From Uloborus plumipes (lineage: Eukaryota; Arthropoda; Arachnida; Araneae; Uloboridae): 64,000 nt of DNA. This document shows positions 35,601-47,360 of the stretch, one piece after another. Under the pieces are notes generated by a model. That model did not search any database. It was not told the origin of the DNA and saw only the letters and a list, made by a program, of their open reading frames with translations. Made by a program: the position numbers and the translations under genes. Each line of letters begins with the position of its first letter. Position 1 is the stretch's first letter. The stretch spans positions 1-64,000 of the forward strand of contig JAXGGA010004720.1 in the NCBI GenBank assembly GCA_038373865.1, given 5' to 3'.

Positions 35601-38600
35601 AATCTCGCATAAAATACTCAAATATTTCGAAGATGGAATGATCAATGCATAGTATTTCTGTGCGCATAACTTCAAAAAATTAAAAAGTATTAACAAGCTG
35701 CATTCTTTTAAAAATATTTTCTCTTATGTTTGAATAAAAATTAAGTTCTTCCGAAAGTTTTTTTTTTCCTTTCTGAATTTGAAACATTCGTGGTTCCTTA
35801 AAAAAAAAAATCCTGTGTTGTTACTGATTTCCTCTATTTTCATATATATTTACGTTATGGTGTTCATAGTGATCAACATTTTCAGAAATGCACTCTCAAA
35901 ATTAACGAATTTTCTTTATTTTTGATGAAATCACTTCCAAGAATATACCCCGAGCGAACATTTCGTCATTTTTTTGGGGATGAATTTCGTCAAATGTAGC
36001 GAAATATTTCTTTATCCTAGTATCGTCAAATTGACAATCATTTTCGTAGTTTTGACAACATTAATTTCGTCACATTAACGAAGTAAAGTCATAAAGTAAA
36101 AAAGCTAAGTTTTGAAACTAAGCTTTTAAATCTTGATATAAAATTACAAAAATAATTTCACTAAATTTTACTAACCCTCAGCACCAGTAAGTTTATACAT
36201 GCAACTCCTAAAATGCCCAATTGGTTTACATCATGAAATAACTAACTGTTAAGTCTGGACTCAGATTAAAATAAAAATAGCAGTAACAAAAATAAAAATT
36301 CTTACCTCCAATTTGGAATAGAAAATGCTCAAAAAAGGCAACAATAGAGCGAGTAGATTTTAAAATATACTAACACGCCCTTTTGTTGCCCATTTTGATT
36401 TTATCCATTGCGATAAACGAAGTCTTCTTAAGAAAATGCTCATAATCACATGCATACTGCATAAACACATGAAAAGATCCAAAATATTTTTTCAGTCAAT
36501 TTGATTAACTACGCAGAATCCTGGAATAATTCTTATTCAACTCTGTTCTTCGAAGCATTTTCAAATTGAAACAAAATGGCACACATAATAACGTCCTGCG
36601 GAATACGATTAAATAACATTCCAATGTGATGTTTTTTCTTTAGTAGCTATCCAAACGACGAGACACCAGATGTCCTCTTTTCCATGCTAATGCGAATAAT
36701 ACAAGTCGCTTCATAGAGGCTTAAACATGCATATTAATTCTCGATGACTTTGCGTTTCTTTTGCTGTGCACTTTGATTCAGTTAAGAATCATTTATGCTG
36801 CCAAAAACTAAGTCGTATCTGCTCACGCGCGAAGTCTATTCAGACTCTCTAACTTCCTTGTTCGATATATTTCAACCACAAAACCATTCCGTTTTTTGTT
36901 TCTCCAACTTGGTAATTCACGGAATAGTTCCGTTTTTTTAAGGAAAAGTTATGTTTTGAAACGAAAACGGAAATTTACTGTTAAAATCGGTAAAAATCTT
37001 CCTGAAAATTCAGGTTTTTTTTAACAGTGTACCGATAATTATTGCTCACACTGAAAAATTACCAAATAGCGATAACATGCCAGGAAAGACAACCACTCAT
37101 CAACCGGCAGAAAGACATAACACGAGCTGTATCCAGAGTGTTGAAACTTATGGGGTCTAGTACCCTTTAATGGTTCAATAAATTGTTTTTTTTTTTTGTA
37201 CTTAACTTTTTTTTGAAAGTGGGAAATAATGGGAACATTTTAAAATAAACCCCGGAATAAAATTCCTTGTAGAGCTGAAGATATGAGGAAAACAGCAGTA
37301 GACAAATTTTGCAAATCGCGTTTGTTTACCATTAGGATAGACGTTTAATACTGACGTTTAAAGTTGATTTTCTCGAAACTACGTTTTTACTCGTTGTGAG
37401 CAGTAAAAATGTATCAAAATTCAAATTTTGATATCCAAATCATAATTGGATATCAAATTTTGATATCCAAATCATAATTGGATATCAAATTTTGATCCTC
37501 CAAATTCATAATTGGAGATCCAACCTTTATTTTTTAAAAATTTGTGCCACTTTAATGGTCGTTCATACCCCCCCCCCCTCTCGCAGTGAAAAAAAAATTT
37601 ACACAGCAGATTTTGCCTAATAACTCAACACTCATGGTGTTTGATACATTTTATTTGTTTGTAATGATGTTTTTTGGTCACAACCAATATGAAAATCAAA
37701 AAAAAAAAAAAAAAATAGTTACTTTAATTTTTAACATACATTTATCTTCTTCAGAATTTTTGACTTTTAATTTTACCTTGAATTTGACGTAAATGCAAGG
37801 TATAAAATACAGAATTTTATAAAGGTACAAAAATTAACATAATATAATTGATAGTGTATATAATTTTTGAAAAAATAATATAAGTGCCGCAAATCAAAAA
37901 CCATTTATTGCCACAATCGATTCAAAGCCCCCAAAAATGGCGCAAACGTCCATAAGAAAATTCTACAGCATCGAAGGACCCCATTGCCAATTTTAACAAA
38001 GATCCGACCAAAACTGTCATTTTGTACTATAAAAAAATATGGGGTAGATCCCCATGAGGGGATGTACCTGCATAAGGACATTACAATCATTAAAATCATT
38101 CAAAAAAAAAAAAAAAACCATGCAGCTGTTCGAAAAAATCCTTTGCGGGCCTGGATTCGATCTCATTCCATCAGGAACTTCAACCTGACGTGCATAACCA
38201 CTTGACCATCGGGTCGCTCATTGAAGTAAGGATTTACGATAACACATATTGTTTTAAATGACATGAAATGTTAGTTTTTCGATCATAACTTTTTTTCTAG
38301 TGAACAAATATCGTCATATGAGTACATATGGTACCTAAGTTACACCATCTCCTATCGATTAAAAAAAATCGTCCAAATCGGTTCAGTAGATCAGATGTTA
38401 TGTGCGAACAAAAAAAATTAGGGGTGGACTACCCCTAACATTTAGGGGGATGAAAAATAGATGTTGGCCGATTCTCATAGATACTGGATAAGCACAAAAA
38501 ATTTCATCAAAATCGGTCAAGCCGTTTCGGAGGAGTATGGCAACGAAAACTGACACGAGAATTTTATATATTAGATGAATTTGAGGTCAAAATATGAAAA

Positions 38601-41600
38601 CAATCGAACAAAAATTTCCTAAGTTTGCTAGAAACAAAAAATCAACAAAAAATGTAGCATTTTAGTACTTAGAAATATTATATTCAAGCTTTTAACAATT
38701 GAGTTAATTAAAAATTTGCTAATTGCTATTGTAACATTTTATTTTTTAACAATGTAGGTTAGGGTAGATAATTAACCAATATTATTTGCTATTTTTTGAA
38801 TTATAAGCATTTTTAATTTCAGTTTAACTCAACACTAGTCGGTGCACAATATTCTTTGTTAATCTGTCTCTTGTAAACAAAAATAGATTGGATGGTTTTT
38901 CCACACGGGAGCAAGCGACCTATAGTTGCCCATGGGAAAAACATGGATTTTCTAAATCTAAACCACAAATTGACATTGTTTGTCCTTGGGACTTATTAAT
39001 GGACATGGCGAAAGCTAAACGAATGGAAAACTGTAGCCTTTTGAAGGGTATTGAAGATTCTGACGGCGTCATTGGCAACAGAACTACTTCATCTGTAAAC
39101 TTGCCAGTCAAAAGGATTAGCTAAATAATGTTCCCGGTGATTTTTTTGATAACTAAACGCGTACCATTGCATAATATCGGTGGATTTAAATTACGTAGAG
39201 GAACTATGGGTGAACCAATTTTTAACCGCAGATTATGTGGTGGCATTCCGGGTATGTTTAAAGAATTTTAGCCAATAATACAGAAAAGCTGGTAGCTAAA
39301 TAGATAATTTGTAATAAAAAAATATATTGCAGTCCTAAATTGAGATAAAAACTATCCTATCATTTAAGTTGAACCAAACTGAAACTGCGTGCAAAATTTG
39401 GTTAAAATCGGTTCAGTAGCTGAGGAGTCCATTTAACACAAACAGAGGGACACGTAATTTTTATATATTATAAGAAAGATTATTACTTATTTACTGCGCT
39501 CCAGAAGCTGCCAGAACGTGTGCTTTATGTCGCTCAGCCATGGAGGTGTCAAAAAAGGCTTAGTAAAAAGGCTTAGTCAAGAACACAGAAAAGCTGGTAG
39601 CTAAATACATAATTTGCAATAAAAAATATATTGTGGTCCTAAATTGAGATAAAAACTATCCTATCATTTAAGTTGGACCAAACTGAAACTGCGTGTAAAA
39701 TTTGGTTAAAATCGGTTCAGTAGCTGAGGAGTCCATTGGCCACTAACACAGGGACGGGTAATTTTTATATATAAGGATATAGAAGAAAGTAAAAAGTGCT
39801 AAATTTAAGGACTTGGCGGATCACACAATGTCATCGTTTCCACGTCCAGTCGACCCGCCATCTCGCTGTAATCCAGCTTAATCTACAAATTATGTGAAAG
39901 ATGTCTGCCATCACTCGCCAAATTTGACGACTTTCCGTATAAAATTCAGCAGACTTTTAAACCTCTTATTTCGATAACAGGTCACGAAGGCAAATAATTT
40001 ATGCTTCCAAAAACATGTTTTACAATGCCCTTTCGATTGCTACATATTTTTTTTTCATTATGACTCTATCATATCGTTCGTAATGTATGCAAATGTTTTT
40101 GAAGAGACTGGATCCATTAAAATGTATATTTGAAGTTCTTGAAACTATACTTGGTGCATCCCCCCCCCAAAAAAAAAGAAAAACAAAAAACTTTTGAAAC
40201 CTAATTTGAAACAAGTAGAAAATTCTATTTTTCCATTTCGTTCCATGGATTGTTTGTCGGAGATGGAACTTGCAAGCAGCAAATAAACAAATGTCTCGCG
40301 AAGCTATCGGAATGATCGAGCGATCGGAAAGCGCAAGGAAGCATTTGCCTACCAACAGCTTGCAAATGATCGCCAAAAATTTTAACGCGCCAGATCGTCA
40401 GAGAGAAAGAGAGAATTTCGTTGTAGATCACGTGACATATCTTAGCGCAACTGACATCCACTGTTTCATCGGGAGATGCGCGGTCTATTCATTTTTAGTC
40501 TGTGGAAAAACTACATCTCTTTTGTACCGAACTACAACTACAACTACTTTGTTATAAATGTAGTTAACTACAACTACAACTACTTTTTTTTTAAATTTAG
40601 CGACTACAAACTACTTTTGAACTGTAGTCGCTACTTCGCTACTTTTGAAAAAATAAATAAATAAAAAGCATACACCGTTTGAGAATTGACCGAGAAAATT
40701 CGAAAAGTGGTTTACATTAATAAATTAACTCATTTGAATATGGAAGAGAACCAGAAGTTGGCTTTGAATTTATTTGTTACTTTTCCTTATTGTTCCTTTT
40801 TTTTTGCGAAAAATTGTCCTGTTTACAACTTTTTACAATTTTTATGAATATTCGCCACAAGAAAGGATTCATAAGTTGAGAGATTGAAAGAATTCAACCT
40901 TCAATTTTTTTTTAAACTTCTTGCCAGGGAATATTTAGGAACATAAAAATTGTTTGAAGAAATATAAAAATAATGATGCCAAATAAACCAATGATATCAA
41001 ACAGATATAATATATTTCGTCAAAACAATATATCTAAGATCAGTTCATATTTTTATGGTTCTTATTTCTCATTGCGTCCGCTGCTGTACTCGTGCAAGAT
41101 TTGCACCAGTCAGAGTCAACTGAACCTCGTTTTTTTCCTTCGTTTTCTCTCTTTTTTTTAAAATTTTTTCCATATATTCATTAATTTTTTTAATTTAAAA
41201 GTAGTTTCCAGAAGTCGCTACAAACTACTATTTTTTTATATCGCGCTACTCACTACTCTACTTTTTTTAAAAAGTAGTGCGCTACACTATACAAACTACT
41301 AAAAATGTAGCTACTACAGTAGTTTCGCTACTTGTAGCGCACTACTTCCGACCACTGCACCCAACGCTAGAACGAGTATGACTTTCTAAGGGGGCACATT
41401 CGTTCCCAACGATTAGATTTCGGTACTATTAAGAGGACGATACGTAAACCTGATCGGATTTACACACCTAAACACTAACGCAGCCAGAATTTTTTGATAG
41501 GGGTGAGGGGTGATAAAAACAATCTTTTCTAGAGTAAAAGAACACTGAATTAGATTTTCAACAATGTTTAAACCAAAGTTAATGAGGTTTTGTCCCTATC

Positions 41601-44600
41601 TCCCCTTTGCTGCTCCCCACTGACTTGATTAATATGAAGGGTTGTGTGCTCAGATCAGTAACAGCTTTCACGTCACCAAGCTACTCTTCTTGGACATAAA
41701 CAAATTTGATGATTGGTGAAAGGACTAATACAAAAAAGAAAAAAAGCTACACAGAGAATGGCGAGGGGAAAATGTGAAGAAAGAGACAAAATTTAAGTTT
41801 ACCCCCCCTCGATACAAAGAGTTCCCCCGTAGCTTTAAGGGAAAAGGGGTTATCACGGCCCATAATTTCTTTGATTGGAGCTTGCTAAGCTGCTGAAGCT
41901 TACTTCCCGAAAAGTTGCTTTTGCTTCAAGCCATGCCTATACTTCAGGGAACGTTCCAACCAACATAAATAAAATGAGAAATATCAAGAAGGTGATTGTA
42001 TGTATTCCTGAAAATTTTTTTGTAAGGAACTATTTACCTGATCAAAGACTTCACATGATGGCAGAACATAATCTATTTTAAGAAATGTACAAGTACATAC
42101 CCATTTTTTATTCCTGTTTTATTGGTGTAGATTTATCAATCGCTTCTCAATTTCTGTAATAACCTTCCACTGTTGTTGATAACCCTTATTCCTAATACTG
42201 TAAAGTTTTAAAGTTCTTTATTTCTTTTGATTTCGTGATTTTTTTAACGATGTATGAGTAAAACTGATCTGTTCTTAGAGCTTAATATTTTTTTGAAGTC
42301 ATGTGTCACAATAATAAATCAAGAGCTACTTCATATCTGATGAAATCATAAATACATATAAACTTTTAATGTATGATAACTTTATCCCCAAGTGTAAAAG
42401 CCTATTGAGTGCAAAAACAACATCAGTCAAAATTACATTTTAAATTTTCCTGAGCCCGATTTAGATTGAATCTATGTAGATCTTGCACGATAGCAACATA
42501 CATGCATGTTATGATGCAGGAAAAAAAGAATTGTTCAATTATTTGAAAGTTTGGAGGAACTATGACGTTTTTTCTCTCCTGAAAAATTTGAAATTCTTGA
42601 CTGATGTTGTTTTTGCACTCACCGGTTCAATTGCACAAGATTTTTTCAACAGAGCAGCATCCTTAAGAATGTGATAAGGGCACTTACCCGAACTCACCCT
42701 AACTTATAGTTAATGAAATTATTTCAACTAGAATATTGCATGATAATCAGGTCTGAGGTGATATACAAAATTGCAAAAAAAAAAAAAAAAAAAAAATCGA
42801 TCACAGGAAGTGGTTGAAAAATGAATTGCAAGATTTGACCCGAACAGATAAGAACCAAACCAAGTTAATAAAAGCGTGGTAACATAGTAATAACAGTAAC
42901 GATCGTACTAACTTATTCTCCGGAATCAGTTAAATAACGTTCAATCGAAAGGACATGACTAAACATACTATTTGGTGATAGAAACCATTTGTCTTTGTCT
43001 GCAATATACTCTTTCATTTGAGCAAACTTTAAAAATAATGAAAAATGTTGAACTTTCCTTTTTAAAAAGAAGTAAAATTTGATGTGAAGCAATTAACTTA
43101 CCAATTCGTCTTGACTGAGCTCGCAAAACATTTCATTACTAAATTTTACAGCTAGCTCGTCTGACCAATAAACATCCATCGTGCATAAATGTTTTTTTTC
43201 TGGGGGAGTAGCTTCTTTCATAAGTTCGTACATGACCTCTTTTGTCTAAAAATAAAACATTTTAAAACTACATTGTTCTTTCTTTACGTACAGACAGAAA
43301 GAAGGAGGAACAATAAGCAGACAACGAGAAGGTCCCCCCCCCCTCTTTTCTGTAAATTTAACCAAACTGCGTTAACCAAACTAACCAAAAGATAATTTTA
43401 CAGCAGCAATCGTTTTTTTTTTGTGTTAAAATAATTGTCCGTTATTCGGAGTGCAAGCTTTTCAGAGTGAATAATATGGAGAAATCTATGAAAAGTTCTG
43501 GGACCTGAAGAAATGTCCGCTGTTTGAGAATAATCTTTAAGGGCGGCTTTACATATATTTTTTTGTCAAACAGTTAACATACTCTTTTGATTCAGGCTAC
43601 AGTGCTATTTCATTATTGCTGCTGTGTCTTTTTGATTATCCTTGATGAAACTCATTTTGTCACCATCCTGGTGCTGCTTTACACGTATGAAAATGTGATT
43701 ATCTTTTTGGGGGGTGTCGCAGTTAAAGTGAGCTCTCTCTATTTTTCTGTTAATACGTTCTTAATAAAGAGTAGGTATAAATTTCTATTCGATTTTTGAA
43801 GCATTTTTATTTTTAAAGAGTTTGTGATTGGAAAATGTCAGGTATCTGGAAAATCCCCCTAATATCCTACAATAATTTTACAATCTTTGGGCAAAGTATT
43901 TTTTGGGGAAAAATAGTTCACTCTAGTAGTAGTTAACACTAGTAGTAGTGCTACAATAGTAGTAGCTAACACAAGTACTATAGTAAAACTAAGATTTTAT
44001 ATTAAAGAGGGATACTTTCACTGTAAAATTTAGAGATTTTCTCACTGTTTATTCTTAATTCATGCCTTATGTGTTATCGAATTTAAAATTGTTAATAAAA
44101 GCAACGAATTCTTAATAAGTAAAATTAAAAAAAAAGTGGGAGCTTTTTTCCCCTTATCCATAAGTTTTACTGTAGCTCTGATAACTTGAAATGTATTTCG
44201 CGTGTTCAACAGAAACTCAACTCTATAAATTTACGTTAAAATGAACTTTGAATTATACATAAATAAAACTTAAACAACTTTATAGGAAAGTTTTATTATT
44301 TCTTCAAGAGATTATTTATTTTAAAATGTCGGTAGATTTGCTGGTTTTGATATGCCAACGATAGAAGGGAAAATATTTTTGAATTTCAGATTTTCTTGTT
44401 ATACATCATGATTGGTAGAAGCATAGTATTTTTTAAAAGTTATAATCTTTAAACTTACTTATCTATTGATTTTTAAGAAAGTTGAGTGGAGCAACTTACT
44501 TTGTTATGCAACTGTACGATACACTCTTTCACAAGTAATGGTATTTCTAGAAAAATAAATAAATAATAAACATAACGAACTGGTTTATTGTCTGTTAAAT

Positions 44601-45875
44601 GTTTTGCATAAAAGTACATTAAGAAAATTACATGTGACACGCATTTTGTCTATCAGAAGAATATGTTCAATAACATCATTTTCGTATTGTAAAAGGGTGC
44701 TAATATGTGTGCTGTTTTTATTTTAAATTGAAATTTCCATTATGCCTGTATATTTTTCTCATTATAGGTCAAGTGGGGGAAAAGAAAATATTGGGTAAAT
44801 GGAAATAACCAAAAAATTATCTCATTGTGGTAATGCTTGGTACTATACTGAGGGCTCTGCATGTTTTTAAGCTATTGTGTAAGTGTTATGATTGCCTGCG
44901 GATGTCAGGGTAAAATTGTTGCTTTATAAAGTTTCAAGATCTTATATTTTCCTCTCTGACAGGTCTACAAATTTGAAGAATAACCGGCTTCAGCTTATTT
45001 TATTGGTTATGTGGAAGGTTAGTAAAAATATTAATTAAGCAATTTCACCTTTCCACATGCTTCGGATGCGCAGTTTCGGTGTTTCCATTTAGCCTATTAA
45101 TACTGTATTCTTGGGTTAATAGAAGCAACTAAGTCTTTCATATTCTTAAAATTTTTTAATATTACATTTTGATGTAGATTAGAGCTTTGTATGTGAATTG
45201 CATAAATTCAGTGGATAAATTCTTTTTTTGTATGATTTTAAATTACAGTAGTTTTTTTTAACAGAGCTTGAAATGTTTCGCATAGTATACAACATGGCAA
45301 CAACGCAATTCAAACTGGCCGAAAGAAAATGTGTGAGAAATGAACGCAATTTTTTGACAGTAACTATAGATGAACAATGTACAAGTATTTTCCATGAGAA
45401 AGGGGATTGTGGAGACCATAACTCTTAAGAAGGTGTGGTTTTTAACAAGTCAGTAGTTTTAAACTAGTTGTAAACAGGTAATTCGAAAAAACAGAAGTTT
45501 ACTTAACAAAATGTTTCTGAAGTACAAAATATAACTGATAGACGTCAGCAAGATATTAAACACTATAGACAATGTATATACTAAGCACCGTATTTATTTA
45601 AACCGCCATTTTAATTTCACCACTGTGACAACCTTGGGGGAACACAATGGTGCCTCTCCAAGGTGACCGGGTTTTGGTACTAAAAGACTAATATCTTATG
45701 TTCCAGAATTGTAAAAATTAACGTTCTTTGACTTGAAAACAAAGCACTTACTTCGATCACACAGCATTTCGTGAAAACAATCATAATAAAAGCTGTATAT
45801 TTCGTCTGCATTATATGAGGTTGCAGATTCATTTCCGATCATGCAGACGCCAAAACAGAAAAGAAATCTAAACAT
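23542..45875 (-). CDS. Gene A: secreted cysteine-rich protein of unknown family, six exons
   Basis: Complete minus-strand gene, 168 residues. Exons in transcript order: 45875-45752, 44546-44500, 43245-43102, 29672-29625, 27568-27512, 23628-23542. The first intron is phase 1, the rest phase 0, all GT-AG. Residues 1-20 ([20 protein letters not shown]) form a signal peptide. The mature part looks helical, with cysteines at 33, 39, 50, 78, 98, 124, 132, 142 and 156 (nine, so one may be free or pair between chains). Sequons occur at Asn56 and Asn107. An earlier in-frame ATG exists at 45974, but it would bury the hydrophobic segment, so 45875 is preferred. I do not recognise the family and assign no function. 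Gene B at 51-62 kb is a tandem paralogue, which strongly supports the exon model. Confidence 0.85.
24550..26860. mobile_element. 2.3-kb element studded with GTAACRTCAGTCAC motifs
   Basis: The ends are AGGGCAATTCCACG and CGTGGAATGACCCT. The motif GTAAC(G/A)TCAGTCAC occurs near 24880, 25045, 25059, 26442, 26657 and 26834. An internal stretch near 26060-26135 reads like decayed coding sequence. Lies in gene A intron 5. Superfamily not recognised. Confidence 0.6.
26861..29624. other. Gene A introns 4-5, unassigned part
   Basis: Apart from exon 5 (27512-27568), no further exon is recognised. A perfect short hairpin (TCATGGTGCAAGT with its complement) lies at 29147-29173. A minus-strand open frame at 28812-29045 could be a decayed coding fragment, but I do not recognise it. 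Confidence 0.4.
27512..27568 (-). CDS. Gene A exon 5
   Basis: 57 nt encoding [19 protein letters not shown]. The acceptor is TTATTGCAG and the donor AAC|GTAAGT. Gene B has the same exon with a single residue change (T to E). It is the most conserved exon of the pair. Confidence 0.88.
29625..29672 (-). CDS. Gene A exon 4
   Basis: 48 nt encoding [16 protein letters not shown], with a sequon at the Asn. The acceptor is CTCTACAG and the donor TCC|GTAAGT. It is separated from exon 3 by a 13.4-kb repeat-filled intron. Its identity rests on matching length, phase and sequence in gene B. Confidence 0.8.
29846..30722. repeat. Left arm of a large inverted duplication
   Basis: Matches 37524-38411 in reverse complement along nearly its whole length. 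The match covers GACGATTTTTTTTAATCGAT, the tRNA-like segment, TTTTCATATTGGTTGTGACC and the poly-G tract. Confidence 0.82.
30046..30120 (+). repeat. tRNA-like SINE head, copy 1
   Basis: A-box-like TGGTCAAGTGGTTA and B-box-like GATCGAGTCC, spaced as in a tRNA. It is one part of a longer interspersed repeat, so it is not called as a tRNA gene. Confidence 0.55.
31125..31199 (+). repeat. tRNA-like SINE head, copy 2
   Basis: Same segment with TGGTCAAGTGGTTA. It is preceded by the same CCGACTTCAAAAAAGGAGG leader at about 30872. The B box is decayed. Confidence 0.5.
31280..31705. repeat. Inverted repeat, about 125-bp arms
   Basis: The arms are about 31280-31400 and 31575-31705, nearly perfect. They share GAACCGACTTCAGTTGGAAA and ACACCATCGAAACTACTTTT. 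A fragment of the same family lies near 13940-13970. Confidence 0.82.
31706..32952. other. Gene A intron 3, unassigned
   Basis: Repetitive-looking sequence with recurring GGGAGTGAC motifs (31785, 32109). No exon recognised. Confidence 0.35.
33294..33342. repeat. GTCGGTCT microsatellite
   Basis: Run of TCGGTCTG/TCTG units. Confidence 0.85.
33350..33930. repeat. Satellite, about 147-bp unit, four copies
   Basis: Units begin CTAATAACTTTTGAATGAAC near 33350, 33497, 33640 and 33790. They share TTTTTTTTGTTCGAAAGATC and CGTTCAACATTGAACCGTTC. Confidence 0.88.
34742..35297. repeat. 0.56-kb palindrome
   Basis: The arms are about 34742-35005 and 35027-35297, inverted with few mismatches. They run from CTTATACGTTATAGGCTTAT at the edge to AACATATAAAAAGAACAAAC at the centre. 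The spacer is about 20 bp. Confidence 0.88.
37417..37520. repeat. Short tandem palindromic repeat
   Basis: About 2.5 copies of a roughly 35-bp unit built from ATTTTGATATCCAAATCATA and its complement. Confidence 0.8.
37524..38411. repeat. Right arm of the large inverted duplication
   Basis: Reverse-complement partner of 29846-30722. It breaks off abruptly near 38411, where unrelated Helitron- or LINE-like sequence begins. Confidence 0.82.
38144..38220 (-). repeat. tRNA-like SINE head, copy 3
   Basis: Minus-strand copy with TGGTCAAGTGGTTA and the best B box of the three (GATCGAATCC). Confidence 0.55.
38412..38575. repeat. Retroelement- or Helitron-type terminal fragment
   Basis: Contains AAATCGGTCAAGCCGTTTCG and a TTTTATATATTAGAT end, a terminal sequence common among arthropod repeats. 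Exact class uncertain. Confidence 0.4.
38824..39272 (-). pseudogene. Helitron (PIF1-like) helicase fragment, two in-frame stops
   Basis: C-terminal end of a Helitron Rep/helicase. [18 protein letters not shown] is followed by a stop after GNII (TAG, near 39123). Then come [27 protein letters not shown] (helicase motif V region), [14 protein letters not shown], a second stop replacing the usual Tyr, and [18 protein letters not shown]. It ends at a TAA at 38824-38826. N-terminal Rep and the rest of the helicase are missing. Confidence 0.85.
39271..39773. repeat. Duplicated repeat ending in AATTTTTATATAT
   Basis: Direct copies at 39271-39474 and 39577-39773, sharing ACAGAAAAGCTGGTAGCTAA and GGTTAAAATCGGTTCAGTAG. 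They resemble 3' ends of non-LTR elements. Confidence 0.65.
40505..41357. mobile_element. hAT-like element rich in ACTAC motifs
   Basis: Repeated CTACAACTACAACTACTTT-type motifs at 40524-40650 and TAGTTT/GCGCTAC motifs at 41200-41357. It ends TACTTCCGACCACTG, which resembles a hAT CAGTGGT terminus. The left end was not identified. Confidence 0.45.
41358..43101. other. Gene A intron 3, left of exon 3
   Basis: No exon or clear repeat beyond an A-run at about 42775-42797. The open frames here (for example 41875-42081) lack support. Confidence 0.4.
43102..43245 (-). CDS. Gene A exon 3
   Basis: 144 nt, 48 residues beginning [20 protein letters not shown], followed by a segment with MDVYWSDEL. 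Cys78 and Cys98 lie here. The acceptor is ATTTTTAG and the donor TTG|GTAAGT. About 60 percent identical in protein to gene B exon 3, without gaps. Confidence 0.88.
44500..44546 (-). CDS. Gene A exon 2
   Basis: 47 nt encoding (K)[15 protein letters not shown]. The acceptor is TTTTTCTAG and the donor AAA|GTAAGT. Same length and phase as gene B exon 2 at 62523-62569, with the cysteine aligned. Confidence 0.85.
45752..45875 (-). CDS. Gene A exon 1: signal peptide
   Basis: Residues 1-41 plus one base. The signal peptide is followed by [20 protein letters not shown]. It ends CGAA|GTAAGT in phase 1. No counterpart was found for gene B inside the window. Confidence 0.8.
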
Positions 45876-46015
45876 CAAATCTAATTTACCGAAAGTATTA
45901 CAGAACATCTTTATTCTAAGTGACAGAATGAAACGAAGCAGACCTAAGACTTTTCGCAATGTATTTTGATACAAAGTTGTCGTTTATAAAGAAGGCCAAA
46001 CAGAAATGATCATGA

Positions 46016-46024
46016 TTTTATATA
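46016..46024 (-). promoter_or_regulatory. Possible TATA box of gene A
   Basis: TATATAAAA on the minus strand about 140 nt upstream of the preferred start codon. This would give a 5' UTR of roughly 110 nt. AT-rich background makes chance occurrence likely. Confidence 0.3.
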
Positions 46025-46949
46025 ATGAAATATTTCGCATAAGCACATTAATATATTTGTTTAATCATGTCCTGAAAAGCAATAAAAAAGAGGAAAACAC
46101 ATTTTTAAAATCAATGCATAGTGAGATCGTGCTGTTCTGTAGAATTTTATGACTGCTAAATCACTACAGGAAAAATAAGTTTTTGTTCCGTACGATTCTT
46201 TAGATCACTCTCATCACGTCAAGTGAAAAACAGTAGCTCGAATGTAAATAATCTATCAATAGAAGGTTCAAGTGGACAATAAACGAAGTGAAATGCAATA
46301 ATGGTCAATAGAAAGTTGAGCACACTTAAGGCGCAATCTGCATTTATATGTTTGATACGGAAAGTAAAAATACTTTATATAATTCTGGTATTATTTACAT
46401 AATCGGCGAATGAGACAGCAAATGTCAGTATTTCATAAAGAAAGACTAAAAAGGGCCTCACTTAGTAAGTATGCACTATGAAGTGAATTTTCGTCTAGTC
46501 GTTGTAATTGCATTTCTTAAATACTATTTTTGTATATGGGCGATTTTCTGTTAACTCGTCATTTTCTATACAGAATCTTTCTGATGTTTTTTTTTTTTTT
46601 AAATATTCGTATAAGGGTCATTTTCGCCATATACTTACATTTCAGAATTTTTAAGTAATTTTTTTAACTTGCTATTTTCTTTTAGAATCACCAACAGATG
46701 TTTTGTCACATATTTTGGGTGTGTGAAAAAGTAATTGGTTGTACACTTTGATGCATAATTAAGTATTCAAATACTATTGTAAAACTTTAAGTTGCAAGGA
46801 AAATTGTCTTCCGTTGCGATACAAAATCGATATGAAATCTCACTTTTAAACTATATCATAGCTCCTAGAACCAACTTCATTTGAAATTATTTGCATCCCT
46901 GAAGCTTAAAATGATGTTTGTGATCATTAAAGTATTGATCAAAAACTGT

Positions 46950-47360
46950 ATGGTAACGGACTTGACATTTGGTAACGGATTTGACCAGTAACGGACTAAA
47001 CATTTCAACCAAAAATGTCAAATTATGGCTAGGTTGTCGAATTTAAAAATTGAACAACAATATGCATTTTCTTGGAGTTCTATAATAAACAATATTTCGG
47101 GGTAAAAGTTGAGAAAAAGTAAAAATTAATACTAAAATCTTTGGTAACAGACTTGACAAAGAATTAAAATAGGCACCTGGAAGAAATCTTGTGCGAAACG
47201 CTACAGCAATATATCTCGACCCAGGAAAACAAAATGGTACGAAATAGTTAAGTCATTGTTTGGTAAGTTAACTGAATACGTGTTACCATTTTTTGACTGC
47301 AATAAATACCTTTTTTAGCTAAAATAATCTAAGGGTAACGGACTTGACAAGACCTGCTGG
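46950..47360. repeat. Dispersed GGTAACGGACTTGAC motif
   Basis: GGTAACGGA(C/T)TTGAC or close variants occur at about 46951, 46971, 46987, 47142 and 47336. Confidence 0.7.

Larger units (their letters stand above)
32953..37029. mobile_element. Possible 4.1-kb element with CACTGTTAAAAAA ends
   Basis: CACTGTTAAAAAAA at the left and TTTTTTTTAACAGTG at the right are each next to TA. Subterminal similarity is weak. It encloses a microsatellite, a satellite array and a palindrome. It could also be two separate short elements. Confidence 0.45.

Noticed and set aside
38888..39124. Plus-strand open frame of 78 codons
   Set aside because: Shadow of the Helitron helicase fragment on the minus strand.
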